Source of the DNA: Erinaceus europaeus
Lineage: Eukaryota > Chordata > Mammalia > Eulipotyphla > Erinaceidae
DNA: 64,000 nucleotides
Reading direction: 5' to 3'
Assembly: GCF_950295315.1 (NCBI RefSeq)
Contig: NC_080162.1
Location: 73,563,729 to 73,627,728, forward strand
A program made the position numbers and the translations under genes. Below, piece by piece: positions 26,301 to 39,500 of the stretch. The notes beneath the pieces were generated by a model. The model was not told the origin of the DNA, searched no databases, and saw nothing but the letters and a program-made list of their open reading frames with translations. Each line of letters opens with the position of its first letter. Positions within the stretch are counted from its first letter, which is position 1.

Positions 26301-29300
26301 AGGCTCAGGGGGAAAAAAAACTAGTATAGTCATGGGCCCTTTGGAATATAACTAAAATAGGCCTACTAGTTATCGACAAAACAGAGACTCCCAAACCTTC
26401 ATCTGCACTATTCCAGCCTTTAGGTTCATGATTAGTCAACAATTTGTTTGGCTTTATATGTCAACTCTTTTTTCAGCCACCAGGTTCCAGATGCTACCAT
26501 GATGCCAACTAGACTTCCTATGTATATTTATATTTACTGTCAATCACTATTACAGACACTGGGTGGCAGAAGTGAACAAGGTGACAAAAATTGCTGTCTA
26601 TAGAGCTAGCATTCTACACAATGAAATTCCAGGGTCTCTTAGGAACATACAAACAAATATAGGCATATAGTACCCCTTTTTGCTTTTTAAAAATCCAAAT
26701 GTATCATCATACTCTTCTGGATCTTGTTTTTTCCTAGCTATCCTGGAAATGTTTCTACAATTTCATGGCACACCTACTAACTGTTTCCTCCAAGTGCAGA
26801 ATGTTCCACTGTATGATTCTCCTGCATTTATTTTCTTGTCCCCAGTGAACAGGACAGGCCCTAGGTAGTTTCCACTCTGTTATTACTTTACCTGTGATGC
26901 CATGAATAGCATTTTCATATCTTATAGCAAAGCTATTATTATAAGTGACTCTGTGGAGTAAAATGCCCCAAATAAAAAAGATGAGTCAAAAACTTCTTTC
27001 CTTTTTAAATTCTTCTTTCTTTAACCCATTACAAACATGTCTCATTTTTACTATATCAAGAGACTATCAAGACCTGTATAGCATGAAAAGAAAAGTATCA
27101 GGTTGGGTGGTAGCGCAGTGGATAAAGCACACCTGGCGCAAAGCGCAAGGACTGGCATAAGGATCCCAGTTCAAGCCCCCAGCTCCCCACCTGCAGAAGA
27201 GAAGCTTCACAGGCAGTGAAGCAGGTCTGCAGGTGTCTATCTTTCTCTCCCCCTCTCTGTCTTCCCCTCCTCTCTCCATTTTTCTCTGTCCTATCCAACA
27301 AGGACATCAATAACAACAACAATAATAAATACTACTACAATAAAAAAAATAAGGGCAACAAAAGGGAAAATAAATAAATAAATATTTTTAAAAAAACATT
27401 TTTTAAAAAAAGGATAGTATCCTCAATCCCCTCAGTCTCCATCCCCTCATTCTGTTCTGCTGAAATAACAGCACTAAGCTGATCATTTTAAATCTTCTCT
27501 TCAAACATATGTCCTTCCACATGTTTGTCCAGCCTTTTCCTCCAAGTTCAAAGGGCTTCTACTACATAGATATGTATGCTTTCTCTTTTCTTCACCTTCT
27601 TCTCCTCTTCTTCTTTCTTTTTGACAGTAGTATTTTATTTTCTAATATTTTATTATTTTATTTATTTACTGCATAGAGACTGACAGAAATTGAGAGGGAA
27701 AGGGAAGAGAGAGAGGAAGAGAGACAGACAGAGACACCTGCAACCAGCCCTGCTTCACCACTTGTGAAGCTTTCCTCCCTGCAGGTGGGGAACCAGGGCT
27801 TGAACCTGGGTCCTTGCACATTGTAACGTGTGCCACCACCCAGCCCCAGATAGCTTTTTTCTTACTCTCTTTTTTATTTTCCCACTCATTGAGTTAGACA
27901 GAGGCATTGATGTGCCAAAGCCATTTCACTCTAAATCGTGAACTTCTTTTCAATACTGTGCAAGTGATTTCTGCCTTCTTCTTCTTCCTGGATCCAGAAT
28001 ATTCCCAGAGACACCAAAAAAGGACATACTTAGCTAATCCTGGTTGTTTTTCCCTCTAACAGCCTGAGGGACCGAAGGGGGTATTCTTGCCCATATCCCC
28101 TGTCTCCAGAAGTGGACGCTAGGTCAAAGGGAAAGCCTATTTAGGATTTGATGTTGGCTATCTGGAGACCAGCATGTTTCTTCCACCCCACTTCTTTCCT
28201 CCGCTGGTTCCCAGTCTATCTTACTCCAAGATGGAGAGCGAGCATGAACCTCTGGACTGTGTGATCCTGGGCTGGATGTTCTGCCTCTCTGAGCCTCAAC
28301 ACAGATCTGCACTATGCAGTCGCCCCAGGACCCAGGAGAAAGCGCCTGAGTGTCAGTGCATGATGAAGGGACTCACCCCTGTGCATGCCCACCCCACAGT
28401 GCACTGGAGACACGGGTGCTAGCCCTGGAGATGCAGCAACAGGCAGAGCTGACCAGCCTCCGAGATGAAAAGGAACGACTGCGGCGTCTGCTGGGCCGCC
28501 AAAGTGGTGCCCTCGCTGGCCTAGAGCGCAGCCTCCGAGCTGCCAGCAGCAACTCCAGCCTCCTGCAAAGACAGCAGCGCCAGCTGTTGGAATCTGTGCA
28601 GCGGCTGGTGCGTGTGGTGGCCCAAGGACCAGGTGAGCAATCTGGTGCACTCAGGGCAAGAGGAAGGTAGAGGAGAGGAGAGAAATCCTGTTTGCCCTTC
28701 AGATTCATCTTGGGGACTGGAAACTGTGAGAAAGACCCCATTACTCTCCTCCATGTGTGAAATAACAGTAACAATGAGTAGACCCAACAATATTTAAAGG
28801 AGGCAATCTAGACTCTGAGCCCTGACTCCATGAGTGATCCAGGGCATGGCACTCTTGACCTCAGTGTCCAAGTCTGCTTAATGGGGGGTAAAACAATAGC
28901 TCCCACTGCCCTATGTGGCAATAAGTAGACACACATATAAAACAAAACGAGAATGTTAAGGTAACGTTTATTCATTGAAGAGGGTTGATGCTCAGAGAAA
29001 AAAACTTCTTTCCTGAATGTCTGAGGAACAAAGAGTTTATAGTACTAGAAATTATTTTCCATTAGCAGTATTTAAACAATGAAGGGAGAGAAGATAATCC
29101 AAAATTGGTTTTTCACAGTAAAGTGTGAAATTATTGCTTACTGATGCACAGGAAATATGTGTGCTTTAGTCAAAGCATTTCAGATATTCCGGAATGACTC
29201 AGAATTAGGAGGTAGGGATCTGCATCCTAGGACATGGGTAACAGTGATAGAACACCATCAGCCCAAACTGGCAAGTTTGAGTTCTAGGATTCACCCTCCA

Positions 29301-32300
29301 CTTATTTGGGCTTTCCCTACTCTTTTCCTGACCTTAGTTTACCTTTCTGTAGGATGGAGAGCTTGAACTCAATAACCCCCCAAAGACTTCTCTCACCTTA
29401 GCCATCCTGCCTCTAAGCTTAAGAATTCCCAATACTCCCAGTAGGGAAGAAGAAATTGGAGGAAGAGGCTAAGAGAACTCTGAATGCCAACTCAATAAGG
29501 GCCCTGAGAGAGAAGAGCAAACCTCCTGGGAGCTTAGCAGGAAGCCTGCACCCACTCTGCACAGTTTTGTAGAGACTAGCAAAAGGCTAGACTTGGTGCA
29601 TTAAGGTTAGAAAGATAGGGACACCCATAGGGAAAAAAAACTAACCAATGGACATCAGAAATAACATTCTGTTAAAATATACATTCATTCACTGGTAGAG
29701 ACCCAAGAAGAGCACTGCCTTTGCAGTCAAATGGACCAGGGTTCAACTCTAGTTTCTTCACTTACTAGCCCTGAGATGTGTCCAAGTTATTTTACATCTC
29801 AGAGCTTCAATTTTCAACATCTATAAAATAGGTGACCTTCAGTTCCTTGTGAGGGGAGGTAGGAGGGGGGAGGTGAAGCAGGACTGATTGGCTGGATCAC
29901 GAAGATTCCCATCCACCCACCTAGAGCATGTTTGTGCCAAGTCTCAGATAGATTGGGGGGGGGGGGTCTTAGACTTGTGGTCTGGTAATAACAGTCCCTA
30001 CCAACAGATGCTCCTGACTTTTAGAACCTGGGATAAAATTCAAGGGTGAAGCCCAAACTGGAAGTCCCACCCCTGGTAGCTTCTTGATTTCACACTGGTG
30101 TTGATACCCACCTCAACAGAGACTGGATTCTGATTGAATCCTACTAATGGAGCTACAGAGGGATTTGTAACTCCTGTAGTTTGTTAACAGTTTCTTTATA
30201 TCAGTGGAACTCCACTCTGACCAGCATGCCCTTCCTCAGCACAGTCTGGGCTCCTCAGTTTAGTGTTCGAGGCTGACCCGGCCTCTGCTGAAGTGTCAGC
30301 CTCAGTAAGTGTCCCCTTACTGTTGACCCTCTCTATACTGGCTTCAGCCTACACTTCTTAGGTCTATCCAATAGCTAGAGCTCTTTGCTCTCAGCTCTGC
30401 TGTCACTGTGAGTCATTTCTTCCCCTGGCCTCAGCCATTTCCCCTCACTACAGTATGTTACCTGCACACACTCGAACGTTCCTACCTTGGGGCCTTAGCA
30501 TACGCTGTTCTCCAAGCCTAGAAAACCCTTCTCCACCTAGGTGACTCCTGCTTTTATCCTATGTCCCATATCATTGTTCCTACTATACTCCCATTCAGAA
30601 TCTGGCACAGTGCAGGTCACTCCGGGTCCCCTGTCTTCCTGGCTACTGGCAATGGAAGGTGAAGTGGCCCCCTGGGAGATCTAGGGTGGCTCTGTGTGAC
30701 AAGGGCATAGTGCACAGAGTGGAAGAAGCCACGTCAGACTTGTCCAGCCCCGGGAGAAGCCTCAGAGGGTCAACTCATTTATTAGGGGGATCCAAGCAAG
30801 CAGATATACCCATAGCCCAGAAAGAAGGTTAAAGTAATCATTAACTCAAACACAATGCATAGTTACATCTTGACCTACAAAGTATTTGATCACAACTTAA
30901 AAGTTACTGTACAAGGCTTAGTCATGAGCTCAACAACATAATTTTCTCTGGGAGTAAATTACAGGCACTTCAGGGTGAGGGGCAGGGGGTGGGGGGGACA
31001 GAGAGCAACTGAGTAAGATCAGGACATTTGCAGGGGGGTTTTCAAGTTGGCCATACACAATATACAGTAATACATGGCCTTTGTTTTAAAGGGACAAAGT
31101 GGCATGTACCAAAAGGTAGCCCCTATCTGGAGAAGCCATCCATCATTAGTTCACAAGGTCAGGGGGACTTGTCATTGTCTCTACCCAGGAAGGGGGAAAA
31201 CTTGGGGTCTACCCACTCAGACTCTCATGGAAACAATGTCCTGGACTTCCCGGACAGTGGGCCCATTTCCCAAAGCACAGAGCAGACATGACTGCCCACC
31301 TCGCCTCTTCCCTCCCTCTTCAGTTCACATCCTATCTGCCTTATTCCACTGCAGCTTCTGTGAGGGCAGCTGAGCAGGTGTTCCAGGATTGTGCTGAGAT
31401 CCAGCGCTTCGGGGCCAATGCCAGTGGTGTCTACATCATCCATGTGGCCAATATGACGGAGCCTAGGAAGGTTAGGAGGTTTGGAGGTGGGGAGGGCTGA
31501 GGCATTCCCAAGGTATTTAGTAAGTGCCTCTGAGGCAGATCCTCTCTCACTATCAGCTTCAGGTCTTGTCCAACATCTGAGATATCAGAGGAGGTGGGGT
31601 GTCCCTATCTTCTGGAACCCTTATCCAGGCAGTTTATCAGATCATGAAGTTAAAGCTGAAGTTACTAAACTTGAAAGTGCATCCTGTCCTGAATCGCCTC
31701 CAGATATGTTCTCAGAAGGACAAGAAACAGTTCTCTGTGTTGGTGCAGGCAGTACCAGCTGGTATAAGAGAAGCCCTAAAATTCCAGGGACCCACCACAA
31801 AGCAGTTTTTTTCCTAGTTTATACAGAGTTTAGTTGAAGGGAGGCATGACAGTTCTGTTCTGCTTGGGAAATTAGAGAGCAGGGCTGGTGGAGGCCCTGC
31901 CATCTTTAGCATATGCCTCCCAAAGTTGCCCTGAGCTTTGAAGCCCAGTCATTACACAGAGGAGGGAGGTCACGGGTAAATGTGGAAATCAAAATGCAGG
32001 GTTTGGGAAGCATGCACAGAAATGGAAGAGTGGAAACAACCAGCCAATCTTTCCACTTCATAATTCCCTTTTTCAAGTTTCTTTCAACTCTTCTAAATCA
32101 ATTGGGAATGATTCTGTTTGTTTCCAGATTGTCTAACACTTCTCACACATCTGTTAAACTCCAATTTCAACAGTGAGATCATAGCCTAAATTTCTAGCTT
32201 GAATTTCGTAACACCACTTTTTTTGTTCTATTTATTTTTTCAATTATATGAATAAAGGCAAGTATTACTGGTTTTCTATTTATGTCACAGATAAAACTCT

Positions 32301-35300
32301 TTAAAAAAATTAAATTAAATTAAATTAACCTAAGTATTCATTTATGAAGAGAAGATACCATTTTAAAGTAAATACCCCAGATAAAATTAAATAGATTTAG
32401 CTATTGGGTTGTCTGAAAAGTCATAACACATTTTGGCAAAACACAGAAAAATATATCATGACCTTTCCAACAACCCAATATACTAAAATTCAAGGAGATG
32501 TGAATTGTTGAAATTTCAAAGCACTGACAGAGAAGGAAGAGTGTGCCTGAGAAGCAAGAGATCTGGGCTCAAACCTTAGCTTTTTATCAGGCTATTTCTC
32601 TGTCTACCTTGTCATATGACTTAATAACCTGGTAAACATAAAACAGTGTATCAGATTTTGGTGATCCACCTCAGCAAATTCATCATGGAAACCTCCCACG
32701 TAGCCAGATCAGATAGAAGTTGTGGGCAACCTGAGGTTCACTTGCCTTGAGCAAACCCTTTCCAGTCCTTGGGCCTCAGATACCCTGCCTATACTCTCAG
32801 CTACCCTCACAGTGGATATCACTATCTTCTCTCACTGAGCAGGCCTTTGTTATCTCAGAGCCTCTATTCATGCTGCTCTATCCACCGGACATGCATTCCC
32901 ACCGGTCTTTCCCAGATAGGAAGGCACATTATCATCCATCTCTGTCCTGGTGCCCCTCTTTTTATTTATTTTAAATTTTTTAATATTTATTTATTCCCCT
33001 TTGTTGCCCTTGCTATTTTATTGTTGTATTTATTATTGCTGTTGTTGTTATTGATTTCGTCATTGTTGGATAGGACAGAGAGAAATGGAGAGAGGAGGGG
33101 AAGACAGAGAGGGGGGAGAAAAATACCTATAGACGTGCTTCACTGCTTGTGAAGCGACTCCCCTGCAGGTGGGGAGCCGAGGGCTCGAACCGGGATCCTT
33201 ATGCTGGTCCTTGCACTTTGCGCCACGTGTGCTTAACCAACTGCGCTACCTCCCAACTCCCTGGTGCCCTTCTTTTGAGAAGATTTCTAGGTTTTCCAAG
33301 TGACTCCTTGAGTGTTCAATTTTTATCTACCCAAATATTCATAATTAATATTCTGCCTGCCTGTACTGACATAGCCTCTTTCAGACCAAAACAGCTCCCA
33401 AGAGTTGATTTATCTCTGCTTTATTTCTGATTCATCTTGTGCAGAGTCAAGGATCAAGTTTATGTACATTAGACATTGAATATACACTAATCTGGATGGA
33501 AAATAGTATGTGAACAAAGATTGGACTTAAAGATACAATCTTGATAAGAGTAGGAATTTTTTGCATCATCTTTAGTGGCATCCCAAGTGTCTTTAGTAGA
33601 ACTTAACACAATACTTCTCAGTATTGGATGCTAATAGCTACCCTGTAATAACAACAAGTGAAACACCTTCATTTAACTCACAGAATGTGATAGTCTTCTT
33701 TTTAAATAACTCACTTCATTTAGTTCTCCAAGGGAGAAAAAATCACTTTTGCAGATGAGAAACTAGGGTACTTGACAGTACCTTAAATGCTTAAGGTCAT
33801 CATGCATTTGACATGCCATTTAAATGATGAAAGGAAGCCTTTGAGAGGGTATTATTTGCTCGGTATTTTTTTTTTTAATTAGAGCACTATTCAGCTCTGG
33901 CTTATGGTGGTGCTGGGTATTGAACCTGGGGCTTTGGAGCCTCAGGCATGACAGTCTGTTTGTATAAACATAATGTTATCCGCCCTATGCCCCTCTGCAT
34001 TTTTTTTATTAAAATGTGTATTGATTTTTTTATTGCCTTTTAAATTTAATTTATTTTTGCACTGATTTTTTAAATTTATTTATAAAAAGGAAACACTGAC
34101 AAAACCATAGGATAAGAGGGGTACAACTCCACACAATTCCCACCACCAGAACTCTGTATCCCATACCCTCCCCTGATAGCTTTCCTATTCTTTATCCCTC
34201 TGGTACTATGGACCCAAAGTCATTGTGGGATGCAGAAGGTGGAAGGTCTGGCTTCTGTGATTGCTTCCCCGCTGAACATGGGCATTGACAGGTTGATCCA
34301 TACTCCCAGCCTGCCTCTCTCTTTCCCTAGTGGGGCAGGATTCTGGGGAAGCAGAGCTCCAGGACACATTAGTGGGGTTGTCTGTCCAGGGAAGTCTGGT
34401 TGGCATCATGGTAGCATCTGGAACCTGGTGGCTGAAAAGAGAGGTAACATACAAAGCCAAACAAATTGTTGATTAATCGTGAAACTAAAGGCTGAAATAG
34501 TGCAGATGAAGAGTTGGGGAGGGGGTCTCCATTTTGTAGGTAGCCAGTAGGCATATTTTAGTTGTATTCCAGGGCCTGTGGCTATACTAGGTTTTTTTTT
34601 CTTTTTTTTTCTCCCTTCTTTCTTTTTTTTTTTTTTTTAACCTGAGCCTGAAATCTGATATGCAGGTGCATCCAAGTTATTGTCTGGGGATATGATGTCA
34701 TGGCTGGGAAAAGGACTAGAAAACTGGGGCCCTATTCAGGGAGTCCTGAGATTCCCAAACAGACATTATGGGCCTAGACTTCAAATAAATCCCTCTCTCC
34801 GTTGTTACCAGTCATCTCTATCAGAAATAACAAAATAGACCCCTTTGTGGGCCCCCATAGGACCTTGCCCTCAACTTGGATCAGCAACGGTAGAAAATGT
34901 TCCATCCTCCGAAGGGAGGCTAGACAACATACTCTATGCTACACCTGAGGAAGATGGTTCCTGATATTGGGGCAGCTTGGAACATTCCTACTCATGACCA
35001 CAGAATCTGAGCTCAGATCTACAGAGATGCAGAGGTCACATAGGCTCCTAAACTGAATATGGGCTCCAGATCACATCAAATTGATGGGGTTTACAGTCAA
35101 AAATATTTACACACCTTTCCCATATTTGGGAGCTACTCTCTTCCCTGATCCAACTTTCTGATTGATTTTTTTTTTTTTTTATGAGAAAGAGAGGTGAGAG
35201 CACTGCTCACTTCTGGCTTATGGTAGTGCTGAGATTTGAACCTGGGCCTTCAGACAAACGTCCCATATTCTAATGTCCTGAACTATCTTTCTGACCCTCT

Positions 35301-36502
35301 TGCCCACCACTTTAGAAAATGGTAACAGTGAGAATCCAAACCTGGATCCTTCTGATGCCCTTAACCAGGATCCCCTTTTGTTATGAAATTCTGTCAGCCA
35401 AACACACTTGAGCCAGTCTAGACAAGGCTTCTGGCTACCTCTGGGTGTAGTTAGCCTCACTTCACCACCACACATACACCCCAATTTCCTCCAGGTGTTC
35501 TGTGATATGGAGGCCAGTGGAGGTGGATGGACTGTCTTCCAACGCCGTGAGAATGGCAGTGTGAATTTCCAGCGGAACTGGAAGGATTACAAGCAGGTAA
35601 CATTGCTGCCCTGGGGAGTTGCTTTACAGCCTTGACACCGGGGGTAAGAGATGGGTGTGGACAGGTTGTTGCCCTCAACCCTTTATAGGGAAAAAAAAAA
35701 AAAGTACATCTGAAACCAACCCCCCTCAAACAGATTTGTCCCTTTTGAAATTGAGACTTCTTAAAATTCTGACATAGAGCCTAATAATTTAAGTTTAAGT
35801 TTATTTCTGTTTTATTTTTTAGAGAAGATACTACATATGCATCACTTGATATTTTTAAAGAACACAAAAATATATGAATAGAAATAGTAATCTTCTTTGC
35901 TTACACCCAACTAAATAGATTAAATGAATTTCCTTGTATTTGTTCATATGTGACCTCATTTTCAGGAGAGATTTTTAACGTGAAATTTCTAGATTAAGGA
36001 CCTAGTGCATTCTACAAAATAAAAAATAGTTCTCTATTGTCTAGCTGTTCTTTTTTCTACCCCCATCTTTTGTTTTGTCTTGCAGTTCTTTAATAAGATT
36101 TTGAATAAAACAGTTTTGTCAAGTTGACTTAAAAACTCCCAGTTCTCCACAGAAAAAGAAGTAGAAAAAAGTACCCACAAGGAAAAACAATACTATTCTA
36201 TGTGTCTGTTTGCTATTCATTTCAGAAATACTGAGAAATGAATTAGACTATGAGCATTATTTTCTTTAGCTAATTGAGTTTTAAAAATCATGAAAATGGT
36301 AAAGAGAAAAAGGGCACTCAGATGCAGAAATGTACAGTATTGAATCTTACCCATTGGTAAGATTCAGCCACACACTGTAACCAAAATGGGGGGAGTGGGG
36401 CTTAAATGTGCCTTGTCCTTGGTGCTGAATTATTGTTCTGGCAGAAGATTTTGGTTTCTTGTCACCCTGGGACATCAGTGACAGTATGTGCAGAGGCACT
36501 AT

Positions 36503-36579
<77 letters not shown>

Positions 36580-39500
36580 CGTGTGTGTGCGTGTGTGTGT
36601 GTGTGTGCGTGTTCTCTACCAGGTCTTCATGCCTACATGATTCTGGAAAACACTTTTTTTTTCTATCTAGAAGGTGAGAGTCAAACAGGCAAGAGGCAGT
36701 GAAAGAAGGGGAGACACCACAGCACCGCTCCACAGCTTCCCCTTTACATGATGCTCCCATGTTAGGTAGGGGTTTAAACCCAGGTTGTGAAGCATGATAA
36801 GGTGTGCACACTACTGGATGAGCTATCTCACAGCCCCTGGTAGTCACTATTGTGACTTCTATCACCATAGCTTAGTCTTCTTTCTCTTGAACTCTATAGA
36901 ATGGTTTTCATATGTCATGAAATAACTTCAACTTTTTCTAGCAGGCATTTACATTTACAAGTCTTAGTCTTTTGCCCTAGGAAGACGGGAGCTTCACCCT
37001 CAGGTCTGCCCATTTGGTACTTCATGAACTTGAGTACTAGGCAGTTTTGGATCAGTGACCCTGGAGCCTGGCCCAGCCCAGCTTGTCAGGCAGGGGCATG
37101 ACCTCTCTCCTCGGCATGCAGCCCACTCCCACTCTTTCTTCCCTGTAGGGCTTCGGTGACCCAGCCGGGGAACATTGGCTGGGCAATGAGGTAGTGCACC
37201 AGCTCACCAGCAGGGCAACTTACTCTCTCCGCGTGGAGCTACAAGACTGGGAGGGCAACGAGGCCTACGCCCAGTATGAGCATTTCCAGCTGGGCAGCGA
37301 GGGGCAGCTCTACAGGTGGGCTTGGGGCCCAGGCTAGTGGGTGGGTGGGAGGGGCCTGAACTAGTGGCTATAGAGTCTGCACCGGGGTCAGTCCCTGGGC
37401 GTCTCCTGTTTCTACCATCTGTCCCCCATTTGGGCGCACGTCACGGGATCTGGAGGCGGCCGGTTAGCACTCAGCACATACTGGCCACTGGGTGGGGTGG
37501 AGAGAACGCTGCTGACGCTGCCTTCCAGGGAGCAGGAAGGGGCCTTCCAAGGTCAGTCACCCCAAGTCAGTCATTTCACAGAAGCCCAGAAGAGGGGAGG
37601 GCACTTCCCCAACCTGCCCCATGCTGTGGGGTGAGGTTGAACAGTGCCTGGGCTGAGAATCAGGGGGCCTAAGTTCATTCTAGTTCTGCCCCAGCTCACT
37701 TTGTGAATTTAGACAAGTCAAGGCTCTAACTTCTCTGTACCTTTGCTTCTTGTAAAATTGTCAGGGACTCCCAGAGGCACCTACATACCCAGACCTAACT
37801 GCAAGTGCAAAATAATACATAGCTACACAAACACACATGCACATGGAGAGAGGGCTTCATTTCACCATGTCCCTGGGACACACAGCCACACTAGCACCTA
37901 GCTACACGAGCAAGCACATACACACAACTCCAGATAAACACACTCAGGTAAACATACTTAGTCTTAGGCACAAAGACGGATCCTAGTGCACATATTCAGA
38001 CTCATAACAGACTTTCAGCACAAACTCAAGCACATGCATGCATAGATAAGCACAAAGAACCTTATGCAAGTGCCCATCACTCTAGACACACAGACTCATG
38101 CACAAATCCTTAGATATATGGAAAGCACATCCTATCTGTTTGGCCTGGGGATCCCCAAAGGCCCCTGTGTTTGTCTGGGTCCCCCAGGTCTGGGATGCAG
38201 ACAAGTTCAAAGTGCATCTGAACAATGGGTATACATGACTTGTGCATGTCCCAGAGGCCACAGGTCCTCATTCTGACTCATTGCAGACAAAGGGAGAGCT
38301 ACAGGTACTGAGCTGGGGATAGGGACAATGGAGGGACCTGTGTAGCAGGAGTGGCCCCATGAGACCAATCAGATTTGTCCAGTCCTGATTCCAAGCAGCC
38401 TCAGACTGAGCAAAAACTCAAACAGCAGCCCTAAGGCTGATCTTGAACTAACATCACTAAGCCTTCAGAGGAAGAGCTCACTGGCCGTTAAGAGAGGCCA
38501 GGACCACGTCCATGACAGTATATGCAGAGAGAGTAGTCTGCATACATACCCCAGGGAGCCTCCTGTCAAACAGGCCACTTGGCAAGGGTGTCTGCAATAT
38601 CAGTTTTAGGGCAATAAAGGGCCCTAGCCATTTGGGCACTTCATATTCCACTCCAGCCTCTCCACAGGCACAAAAATCCCTTGGTGGGAGGTGCAGGGAC
38701 TGAGGCAGGCTAGATACCCAAGCCCTAGACCCCACATCTCCCATGCCCTGGCCTAAGGGAGCAGGGCTCCCCCAGGTGCTCTGGCCACATCGGGGGTCCA
38801 CTCACCCCCCACCCATATGACCTTCCTCACTATCCCAAACCAGCTTCCTACACTGGTGACCAGTGTAGCCCCTCCTAAAACCCTCTCCAGCTGGGCTCAG
38901 TGGTGCTAGCTATGAGCCAAGGTCCACTGACACAGTGGAATGACAAGGGGCACTAAACATGCTGAGTGCTTCCCACATGCCTGCTCTGCTCTGCTTTCAA
39001 AGAATCAGTGACAGGGGTGGGGTGGAGGTCAGGTGATAGCACAGCAGGTTAAGCGCACATGGCACAAAAGTGCAAGGACTGACGTAAGGATCCCAGTTTG
39101 AGCCCCCAGTTCCCCACCTGCAGAGAAGTCACTTCACGAGCAGTGAAGCAGGTCTTCAGGTGTCTATCTTTCTCTCCCCTTCTCTGTCTTCCCTTCCTCT
39201 CTCAATTTCTCTCTGTCCTATCCAACAACGACATCAATAACAACAATAATAATAACCATAACAGTGATAAAATAACCAGGGCAACAAAAGGGGAAAATAT
39301 AGCCTCCAGGAGCAGTGGATTTGTGGTGCAGGCACCAAGACCCAACAATAACCCCAGAAGAAAAAAAAAAAAAAAAGAAAATCAGTGACTGGACAGGCTG
39401 TCTCTACCCACAATACATATCACTATTGTTAGGTCTTAACAAATGAAGAAATCAGAAACTGGCTGCCTAAGACCATGCAGCTGGTGAGAGGCAGAGCTAG

